Assembly: GCA_005888695.1 (NCBI GenBank)
Contig: VBBH01000019.1
Span: 1 to 5,110 of the forward strand
Length of the DNA: 5,110 nt
DNA from: Candidatus Bathyarchaeota archaeon
GTDB lineage: Archaea > Thermoproteota > Bathyarchaeia > 40CM-2-53-6
Reading direction: 5' to 3'
Part shown: one piece after another, positions 1 through 4,282 of the stretch
Numbering within the stretch: position 1 is the first letter of the stretch
Layout: every line of letters begins with the position of its first letter
Notes under the pieces: generated by a model
Database searches by the model: none
Seen by the model: only the letters and a program-made list of their open reading frames with translations
What the model was told of the DNA's origin: nothing
Translations under genes and position numbers: made by a program

Positions 1-535
1 AGTTCCATCCGCCGTCTTTGAACTGGGTTCGGACGAGCCACTCGAACATTTCAATGACGCGTGGGTCGTCCTGGTACCCGAACTCGACCAGTGTTCGTGC
101 CATGTTTCCCGTAACACATGGTTCCCAGACGAGACGGTAGCCACGGAGATCGCCGTCCGGATATTCCGGAGGCGGCCAAGAACGATCCTGTGCATCCATG
201 GTCTTAAGGAAAAATTCACAACCCTTCTTGACCTGAGAATGATCGCCTTGTAATCCGAGCTCTGCTAGTAATATCAGGTTCCAGACTGTCGCCTGCCATT
301 TCGGCCAGTAACAATCCTCAGCCTCGGCCCAATATCCACCATCCCGCTGCTCGCCCAGAATCTGAGAGACCAACGAAGAATCGGGAATCTCAGACCTAGC
401 CTTTGAGAGCTCGGGATCGTTTTCCGCGTATCCTAATAGATCTTTCATCGTCCAGTAACGAATCGAAGGACTGTCTTGGCGCATAAGCCAAGAAACCCCA
501 GCAGTCCACTTTTCGCCCTTCACTACTTGCTGCAT
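1..535 (-). CDS. Prenyltransferase/squalene-cyclase-like alpha-toroid protein, C-terminus cut by window edge
   Basis: Partial gene; the 178 N-terminal residues are present and the frame runs open off the left edge. The start is the ATG at 535: an in-frame TAA lies at 572-574 and no other ATG, GTG or TTG lies between. Visible motifs are WLMRQDSPSIRYWTMKDLLG (16-35), QRDGGYW (63-69), YWPKWQATVW (76-85) with a following LLLAELGL helix, and QFKDGGWN (171-178). The repeated Q-x-DGG-x-W pattern is the QW-type repeat of the squalene-hopene cyclase/protein prenyltransferase alpha-alpha toroid. Bacterial and archaeal relatives of this layout are often loosely named 'prenyltransferase', or even 'NifH' by annotation carry-over; it is not nitrogenase reductase. 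No DxDD cyclase motif is visible in this part, so enzymatic activity cannot be assigned. No membrane segment or signal peptide is seen. It lies 85 bp downstream of the dimethylargininase-like gene on the same strand and may share its transcript. Confidence 0.8.
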   Translation of the reverse strand, partial: MQQVVKGEKWTAGVSWLMRQDSPSIRYWTMKDLLGYAENDPELSKARSEIPDSSLVSQILGEQRDGGYWAEAEDCYWPKWQATVWNLILLAELGLQGDHSQVKKGCEFFLKTMDAQDRSWPPPEYPDGDLRGYRLVWEPCVTGNMARTLVEFGYQDDPRVIEMFEWLVRTQFKDGGWN

Positions 536-620
536 GAATACTCGTAACTCGGAGCTGGGCCTCTTATCTCTTTAGAGGAAGACTGACAACCCGGAGAACT
601 GTTGTGGCTTTGAAGAATTG

Positions 621-1409
621 TCAAATCAGATCGTACACAGGCGATGATAGACATGTCAGGCCGCCGTCCGCTCTGTAGAATTCGGAATTATCGATCTCTA
701 ACATCTGATATCGCGCGTCCCTTAGTTTTGCACTGATTTTCGGATAACCGGATGGGACGAGAATCCTCTTTTTCCCGAGACTAAGGATGTTGGCAGCGTA
801 CACTTCTTCTTCTGAAACCTGGATCAGTTTGAAGCTTGAAAATGGTTTCACGTCGACAATACTTGGAGCGATTACTATCGTGTTCTCTCCGATATGCGAA
901 CAGCCGCATAGAAGATGAAACGATCTGGTTTTCACTGGAACTATCCGAGCGTCGCGAAGGTGTGTTGTAAGTTGTCGGATTCCCTCCTTGTTGGTCCGGC
1001 TCGAAACCCCTACAAAAATTGTGGTATCGGTTATCAAAACGTCGCCACCCTCTAGCTGTCCTGGTGCTGTAATGAACCGTGGTGTTCCGGTTTCCCAATG
1101 GCCAGCGTTCAAGTTGTCGATCATTGCGGTTTCCTCGCCAGCCCTTGAGTGTAATCCGAACCGGCCGACAACCGTTACATTGCGCCCGACAACAGCAGGG
1201 TCTTGAAGGAACACCGAGTCCGGGAAACCATTCAACACAGGAAGCTCGAGGACATCAATCCCCGATTCCTTAAGGATCGAGACGTACTCCCTATGCTGTT
1301 CCCTTGCAAGAACAAGATCAATGCCCTCCTTGTCCGGGTTGGTGGAGTTACAATTGGGATAATCCTCCGATGGAGGTCGGACAAATACTCTCCCGAACAG
1401 GCTGTTCAT
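621..1409 (-). CDS. Dimethylargininase-family (DDAH) guanidino-modifying enzyme
   Basis: A 262-residue protein, the usual length of N-omega,N-omega-dimethylarginine dimethylaminohydrolases, which hydrolyse methylated arginine to citrulline and methylamines. It belongs to the pentein fold with arginine deiminase and amidinotransferases. Visible family signatures are RPPS (11-14), FPDSVFLQD (62-70, with D64 and D70), GQLEGGDVL (117-125, with E120), VGVSSRTN (133-140, with R138), FHLLCGCSHIGEN (164-176, with catalytic-type H165), an AANIL segment (205-209), and DGGLTCLSSP (248-257) with nucleophile-type C253. The Cys/His/Glu set is therefore intact. The family usually has Glu just before the Asp in FVED; here it is Gln69, which may alter substrate choice. 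No signal peptide is seen, so it is cytosolic. The ATG at 1409 is the only reasonable start because an in-frame TAG lies at 1440-1442. Arginine deiminase or another pentein activity remains possible; fold confidence is high, substrate confidence moderate. Confidence 0.88.
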   Translation of the reverse strand: MNSLFGRVFVRPPSEDYPNCNSTNPDKEGIDLVLAREQHREYVSILKESGIDVLELPVLNGFPDSVFLQDPAVVGRNVTVVGRFGLHSRAGEETAMIDNLNAGHWETGTPRFITAPGQLEGGDVLITDTTIFVGVSSRTNKEGIRQLTTHLRDARIVPVKTRSFHLLCGCSHIGENTIVIAPSIVDVKPFSSFKLIQVSEEEVYAANILSLGKKRILVPSGYPKISAKLRDARYQMLEIDNSEFYRADGGLTCLSSPVYDLI

Positions 1410-1420
1410 CTCCAGTTCTT

Positions 1421-1427
1421 CCTCACC
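1421..1427 (-). promoter_or_regulatory. Possible Shine-Dalgarno site of the dimethylargininase-like gene
   Basis: GGTGAGG, read on the minus strand, partly matches the archaeal GGAGGTGA consensus. It lies 11 nt before the ATG at 1409, slightly farther than ideal. It supports that start weakly. An AT-rich GCATATC around 1468-1474 could be a distant TATA element, but this is not convincing. Confidence 0.35.
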
Positions 1428-1562
1428 CTTTCTCAGATTCTACGAACATGTAACGGAGGGGGGGACGATATGCATTCCTCCTTCCCACGTAACTCCGGAG
1501 ATGCATTTGGAGTAACGGCACGATTTCCAAGCATGCCCGGCCTTGAACTCATGTAAGCACCT

Positions 1563-1805
1563 ATGTCCGATCAGTCCAAATCTCTGAGACCATCTAAGTT
1601 CTTCGGTCCGACCTTGGGGACGGGTCTACTTCTACTAATCATGTCCATCGGACTGGCGGTTCTTGCGTCGGACAATTTGTTTGCTATAGGATTGGGATGG
1701 TTTACATTCCTTATGGGGATTATGCTCGTTCTAATGGGCACATTGCAGAATCAATCCGTCGGAAATCCCCTCTTCGGTCGAGCAGGCAAGACTCGACTCG
1801 CCTGA
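1563..1805 (+). CDS. Small two-helix membrane protein of unknown function
   Basis: An 80-residue protein not recognised as a named family. A short polar basic N-terminus is followed by two strongly hydrophobic segments, about residues 13-35 (FFGPTLGTGLLLLIMSIG and onward) and 39-61 (LFAIGLGWFTFLMGIMLVL and onward). A three-residue SDN turn joins them, and the tail is short and basic (GRAGKTRLA). This predicts a helical hairpin in the membrane with both ends on the cytoplasmic side. The ATG at 1563 is the first start after an in-frame TAA at 1554-1556. No Shine-Dalgarno site or clear TATA box is seen. It is divergent from the dimethylargininase-like gene, with 153 bp between the two starts. 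A second frame (1697-1915) overlaps its 3' half and continues as a very basic sequence; I favour the hydrophobic frame because its membrane pattern is hard to get by chance. Confidence 0.55.
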   Translation: MSDQSKSLRPSKFFGPTLGTGLLLLIMSIGLAVLASDNLFAIGLGWFTFLMGIMLVLMGTLQNQSVGNPLFGRAGKTRLA

Positions 1806-2091
1806 AAAACAAAATCAGACGGGAAGAGATTTCCCACCTCTCTAGAAAACAAAGTACTGCTAAGTTCGTTCCAACTGTCAGAAAGGAGAGAAAAAACTCG
1901 AATGGATTATCTTGATTATCTCTTCTTGAAGAACATTCTCACACCGTAGATTCTCCATCTTATCCAGCTCAGCAAGCGCATCTCACCCCTATTAGATCCA
2001 TTGCAAACCACAACATCGAGTTGTGGATATGGTAACTGTAACGTGTGTTCGAGCCTTAACGGAACAATCGCATTGGAACTCAACCCGAACC
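1806..2091. other. Gene-poor interval upstream of the Nudix-fold gene
   Basis: No convincing gene lies here. The content that can be pointed to is a perfect inverted repeat at 2008-2026 and a tandem GTAAC pair at 2032-2042 (GGTAACTGTAACG). There is also a plus-strand frame 1902-2096 that starts with ATG after AAAGGAG (1882-1888) but meets TAG after 15 codons and then stays open for 48 more. Most of the interval looks like ordinary non-coding sequence with the Nudix promoter at its right end. Confidence 0.5.
2008..2026. repeat. Perfect 7-bp inverted repeat (hairpin or operator)
   Basis: The arms CCACAAC (2008-2014) and GTTGTGG (2020-2026) are exact reverse complements around the 5-nt spacer ATCGA. 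An alternative pairing of ATCCA (1996-2000) with TGGAT (2024-2028) overlaps it. It sits about 65 bp upstream of the TATA-like box of the Nudix-fold gene, so it could be an operator for a dimeric regulator or a transcript hairpin. No T-run follows that would make it a terminator. Confidence 0.4.
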
Positions 2092-2099
2092 TTTAATCA
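2092..2099 (+). promoter_or_regulatory. TATA-like box of the Nudix-fold gene
   Basis: TTTAATCA resembles the archaeal TATA element and is preceded by CCGAAC, a partial BRE-like purine/A run. Its centre is about 27 bp before the ATG at 2123, which puts the expected transcription start at or just before that codon. This geometry is that of a leaderless archaeal transcript and is the reason for choosing 2123 over the in-frame GTG at 2111. Confidence 0.5.
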
Positions 2100-2122
2100 T
2101 CTACTAGTCTGTGTTTGCTCTC

Positions 2123-2554
2123 ATGGATTGCAAAGACCATAGTCTCATAGTGCACGTCGCAGTTCTACATCACTCGTCCGCTCTATTGCTGAAATATCGT
2201 GACCCGTCTCTCTACGACAATCAGACGGGATGGTTCCTACCCAACGACTCACTGAAATACACAGAACATCCTGAAGCCGCCGCCCGAAGAGTCCTGAAAG
2301 AACAGGCGGGCATCGACAAAGCATCCTTCAAACTTGCACAGATCGAATCATTCGTCGGCGACAATGGCTCCTGGCACATCGTCTTCGACTACCTCGCAAT
2401 ACCCAACTCGACCCACATCATGAAAGGGAAAGAAATCTCGGGCGCGGAATGGTTCCAGATAGACAAACTTCCCGAATCAAAAGAATTTGCTCATAACGGC
2501 TGGGGCCGCGGCGTCCTCATGAAACTAACCAGTGAAATCCCAATCTCGAAATAA
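2123..2554 (+). CDS. Nudix-fold protein with degenerate Nudix box
   Basis: A 143-residue protein of the size of single-domain Nudix hydrolases. An N-terminal beta strand (LIVHVAVLHH, 8-17) leads to GWFLPND (36-42), the strand and loop before the Nudix helix, then EHPEAAARRVLKEQAGI (48-64). Compared with the consensus GX5EX7REUXEEXGU, E48, R56, L58, E60, G63 and I64 are kept. The first Gly is Asp42, the Glu of 'RE' is Val57 and the last Glu is Gln61, so two of the usual Mg-binding glutamates are missing. The GAEWFQIDKLPE segment (107-118) matches the usual conserved end of Nudix domains. Pyrophosphatase activity is therefore doubtful; it may be a weak enzyme, a binding protein or a sensor. No membrane segment is seen. 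The start at 2123 is chosen from the TATA-like box position; a GTG at 2111 would add four residues. Confidence 0.82.
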   Translation: MDCKDHSLIVHVAVLHHSSALLLKYRDPSLYDNQTGWFLPNDSLKYTEHPEAAARRVLKEQAGIDKASFKLAQIESFVGDNGSWHIVFDYLAIPNSTHIMKGKEISGAEWFQIDKLPESKEFAHNGWGRGVLMKLTSEIPISK

Positions 2555-2632
2555 TCGGTCAGGTAACACTCTACTTATCCAAGCACGTAGACAAAGAGGC
2601 CAGAGAAGCACTTGCCCACCTGGCTAAACAAA

Positions 2633-2770
2633 ATGTTCAAAGCTTATGCTCTAAGGAGAGACGATCTGACAGCATCCGCTCACACAGTAAAAGGCAAGAA
2701 CTCGACTAAGAAGAAGGCGCCACGCAAGAGGGCTCGATCTGTATCGAGCCAATCTAGTACAGGCCAATAA
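2633..2770 (+). CDS. Possible small basic protein (45 residues), unrecognised
   Basis: An ATG-to-TAA frame coding for 45 residues. The N-terminal part (MFKAYALRRDDL) is followed by a Lys/Arg-rich stretch KKKAPRKRAR (26-35) and a Ser/Gln-rich tail, like the flexible tails of nucleic-acid-binding proteins. There is no strong Shine-Dalgarno site and no clear TATA box, and the codon pattern is only weakly coding-like. A perfect inverted repeat sits inside its last third, which could mean the region works as DNA or RNA rather than as a gene. An overlapping startless frame upstream may be its original N-terminus if one base has been gained or lost near 2633. Chance occurrence is a real possibility. 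Confidence 0.3.
   Translation: MFKAYALRRDDLTASAHTVKGKNSTKKKAPRKRARSVSSQSSTGQ
2731..2750. repeat. Perfect 8-bp inverted repeat with 4-nt spacer
   Basis: The arms GGCTCGAT (2731-2738) and ATCGAGCC (2743-2750) are exact reverse complements around CTGT. As RNA this is a stable tetraloop hairpin; as DNA it is a 20-bp dyad of the size bound by dimeric winged-helix regulators. It lies 113 bp before the TTG start of the membrane-anchored regulator. No U-tract follows it, so a bacterial-type terminator is unlikely. Confidence 0.55.
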
Positions 2771-2862
2771 GGCTTTCAGAACTCAGAAGAAGCCTTCCGT
2801 TTGAATCTGAGCGCAAAGCTGATTTCGAAGCAGCGAACTACTAGGTCTCAATTGACTCCTGC

Positions 2863-3312
2863 TTGCAAGAGGCCAAAGACAATTTAGTGGAATCAGAGCT
2901 GAGAGGCCCCACTCTACGGGTCTACTGGCACATCCTCTCAACAAGGAAGAAAGAAGGCATCGGCGTCCGCTCTGTCCAGAGAGCACTTGGATTAAGCAGC
3001 CCCAGCGTTGCCCTCCATCACCTGGAGAAACTCCGCACTCTCGGGCTATTGGAGAAGCAACCGACTGGAGAGTACAATTTAGTAAGCACGGTAAAGGTAG
3101 GAGTACTGCAAAACTATGTCGGACTCTTCGGGCACATGCTACCGAGATTCCTGTTCTATTCCACCTTGCTCACGACAATGCTCGTGCTGTATCCTCTGCT
3201 ATACCCGTTTGACCTTTCAACCCACAACGTGATGGCACTAGTCTTTGGCGGAACGGCATCTGCAGTGTGCTGGATCGAGACGTACAGAGTGTGGAAGAGG
3301 AAGCCGTTCTGA
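2863..3312 (+). CDS. Winged-helix transcriptional regulator with C-terminal two-helix membrane anchor
   Basis: A 149-residue protein. Residues about 10-75 form a winged helix-turn-helix: LRGPTLRVYWHILS (13-26) is helix 1, GVRSVQRALGLSSPSVALHH (34-53) is the turn with its recognition helix, and LEKLRTLGLLEKQ then GEYNLV (54-74) form the helix-to-wing part. The pattern is ArsR/MarR-like. Residues 93-115 and 121-142 are hydrophobic and predict two membrane helices with the tail WKRKPF in the cytoplasm. The DNA-binding domain would then be tethered to the inner face of the membrane. Such regulators are common in Nitrososphaeria-type archaea; targets are unknown. The start is uncertain: the TTG at 2863 follows an in-frame TAG at 2842 and has no Shine-Dalgarno site; a GTG at 2887 would remove eight residues without touching the domain. 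The next plus-strand gene, a surface-type protein, begins 98 bp after it. Confidence 0.8.
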   Translation: MQEAKDNLVESELRGPTLRVYWHILSTRKKEGIGVRSVQRALGLSSPSVALHHLEKLRTLGLLEKQPTGEYNLVSTVKVGVLQNYVGLFGHMLPRFLFYSTLLTTMLVLYPLLYPFDLSTHNVMALVFGGTASAVCWIETYRVWKRKPF

Positions 3313-3398
3313 TCTTGGAACGCACTGTTCTAGCCCGTAGCATTATGGAGTCGAAACACCATAGATCTGTCAGGCGATAGGAAAAAACTGAGACCTAG

Positions 3399-3402
3399 GG
3401 TG
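3399..3402 (+). promoter_or_regulatory. Short Shine-Dalgarno-like GGTG favouring the TTG start at 3411
   Basis: GGTG ends 8 nt before the TTG at 3411, good spacing for the archaeal anti-Shine-Dalgarno sequence, whereas the alternative ATG at 3420 would be 17 nt away. An A6 run at 3382-3387, about 27 bp before the TTG, might be part of a promoter. Four bases are weak evidence. Confidence 0.3.
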
Positions 3403-3410
3403 TCAGCCAA

Positions 3411-3767
3411 TTGAAAGGCATGTTTAGACACGGAACGACCGTCATTCCACTCCTACTTGCCATCATAGTCGGTTCAGGCCTAACCGTAGTGCCTGCCCTG
3501 ATCGCGTCCTCAAGACCCTCCAACACGCCCACGTCGACCAATACAACAAGTCCAGCAACCACCTCGAAAGGAACCAACCCTGGATTCACTGGAATGGTTG
3601 CAGGCCCAGCATCGTCCACAAGCCACTCAAACACGTCAAACCAGACTAATCAGTCCCTCCTAGGGACACTGACGCCCCTTGTGATAATTACAGTGGCCTT
3701 GATACTTTCAGTGGGAGTGAATAGGCTCGCACAAAGACGTGTGATCAAAACCCGATTGGCCGATTAG
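3411..3767 (+). CDS. Small surface-type membrane protein with Ser/Thr/Asn-rich external segment
   Basis: A 118-residue protein of no recognised family. A basic start (MKGMFRHG) is followed by a hydrophobic segment, about 11-33 (VIPLLLAIIVGSGLTVVPAL and onward), which is a signal peptide or first membrane helix. Residues 34-85 are low-complexity and rich in Ser, Thr, Asn, Pro and Gly, with four N-x-S/T sequons (N44, N74, N77, N80). A second hydrophobic helix at 87-104 ends in the basic tail RLAQRRVIKTRLAD. The positive ends put both termini inside and the middle segment outside, where archaeal N- and possibly O-glycosylation would act. The TTG at 3411 is preferred for its GGTG spacing; the ATG at 3420 would drop three residues. 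It lies between the membrane-anchored regulator and a coiled-coil protein on the same strand, so a surface or envelope role is inferred from composition only. Confidence 0.65.
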   Translation: MKGMFRHGTTVIPLLLAIIVGSGLTVVPALIASSRPSNTPTSTNTTSPATTSKGTNPGFTGMVAGPASSTSHSNTSNQTNQSLLGTLTPLVIITVALILSVGVNRLAQRRVIKTRLAD

Positions 3768-3856
3768 TGAATACTTGACATGATTGGTTAAGGTTACGAC
3801 TCGGATAAGTCTACGCCCATAGGCTGATTCTACTACGTCTTAGAGGGTCACAGTCC

Positions 3857-4264
3857 ATGAGCGAATCTATGGGAATAGAGAAGGTCGTCGTGGAATTGAA
3901 CGGATTCCGCCAACGAACCTCCATGTTGAAGGAAGAGATAGGAAGAGTCAGCAGAGCCCTAGCCGAACGCGCAGGTCAACTCAATGATATCGTCGGCAAA
4001 AGCCTACGAGATCTGAGGGAGCAACTCGGTGGAACTACCCTCTCAGGATTCATGTCTTTGCAAGGAAAGTACATGCAGGGCGAAATGAGTGATCAAGACT
4101 ACAACTCTCAAAGAGACTATTACAAGAACGAGCTTCAAGGAATGATCCGACGCCTAGACGAAACAAAGAAATTGATGATGCTGATGGCCCAAATGGAATC
4201 AAGACCATCTGGCCCTGTCGGCCAAGCTCCACCACAGCCCGGTCTCAATCAACCCCAGCGATAA
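3857..4264 (+). CDS. Coiled-coil cytosolic protein with SHOCT-like segment and Pro/Gln-rich tail
   Basis: A 135-residue hypothetical protein without membrane segments. Residues about 8-58 are strongly helical with heptad-like spacing (LNGFRQRTSMLKEEIGRVSR and onward). The segment YMQGEMSDQDYNSQRDYYKN (72-91) is a 'G-E-[MI]-S-x-x-[DE]-[FY]' turn plus helix similar to SHOCT oligomerisation motifs. A further helix runs 92-114, and the C-terminus is a disordered Pro/Gln-rich tail (about 116-135). An oligomeric scaffold or adaptor is plausible. I considered a link to archaeal Cdv/ESCRT-III proteins because of the charged helices and proline-rich tail, but no diagnostic motif supports it. The start is ATG at 3857, with GAGGGTCA (3843-3850) about 6 nt before it acting as a moderate ribosome site. 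It converges on the TrmB-family gene with a 7-bp gap. Confidence 0.72.
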   Translation: MSESMGIEKVVVELNGFRQRTSMLKEEIGRVSRALAERAGQLNDIVGKSLRDLREQLGGTTLSGFMSLQGKYMQGEMSDQDYNSQRDYYKNELQGMIRRLDETKKLMMLMAQMESRPSGPVGQAPPQPGLNQPQR

Positions 4265-4269
4265 AGACC

Positions 4270-4282
4270 AGCTAGCCTAGCT
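4270..4282. repeat. Short dyad at the junction of two convergent genes
   Basis: AGCTAG (4270-4275) and CTAGCT (4277-4282) are exact reverse complements around one base. The dyad lies immediately past the plus-strand TAA at 4262-4264 and covers the minus-strand TAG at 4272-4274. A 1-nt loop cannot form as RNA, so only 4-5 pairs would remain. It may be a protein site or chance. Confidence 0.2.

Larger units (their letters stand above)
2555..2862. other. Gene-poor interval between the Nudix-fold gene and the membrane-anchored regulator
   Basis: No recognised family lies here. The interval contains a possible 45-residue basic ORF (2633-2770) and a perfect 8-bp inverted repeat at 2731-2750. It also contains a startless, stop-bounded frame (2536-2706) whose first part reads like an amphipathic helix (KHVDKEAREALAHLAKQ). 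The two frames abut near 2633 and could be pieces of one decayed or frameshifted gene. No T-rich terminator for the Nudix-fold gene and no good TATA box for the next gene was found. Confidence 0.5.

Noticed and set aside
1..535. Nitrogenase reductase (NifH), a name often attached to proteins like the left-edge gene
   Set aside because: There is no P-loop or cysteine pattern of NifH; the visible motifs are the QxDGGxW repeats of alpha-toroid terpenoid-cyclase-like proteins.
560..578. CCTCT-N9-AGAGG inverted repeat between the dimethylargininase-like gene and the cyclase-like gene
   Set aside because: Only five pairs with a 9-nt loop and no T-run after it; low-complexity CT/AG sequence makes this easy by chance. 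TAAAGAGATAA within it could be a weak TATA element for the gene starting at 535, but the match is poor.
781..1206. Other ORFs inside the dimethylargininase-like gene (minus 781-1098, plus 988-1206, plus 1079-1273)
   Set aside because: They are alternative frames of a well-supported gene with Arg/Ser/Pro-rich, non-protein-like translations.
1203..1556. 117-codon plus-strand ORF opposite the start of the dimethylargininase-like gene
   Set aside because: Most of it is antisense to a gene with clear catalytic motifs, and its translation shows no domain, membrane pattern or ribosome site.
2045..2062. GTGTTCGAGCC resembling a tRNA B-box
   Set aside because: No matching acceptor, D or anticodon stems can be formed around it.
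2783..2986. 67-codon minus-strand ORF
   Set aside because: Antisense to the winged-helix domain of the regulator at 2863-3312 and has no recognisable features.
3395..3634. 79-codon minus-strand ORF
   Set aside because: Antisense to the low-complexity Ser/Thr-rich coding sequence; its Val/Gly/Asp-rich translation is the expected mirror of that composition.
4050..4235. 61-codon minus-strand ORF, and a similar plus-strand one at 4617-4826
   Set aside because: Shadows of the coiled-coil gene and of the TrmB-family gene respectively; both host genes have better protein character.
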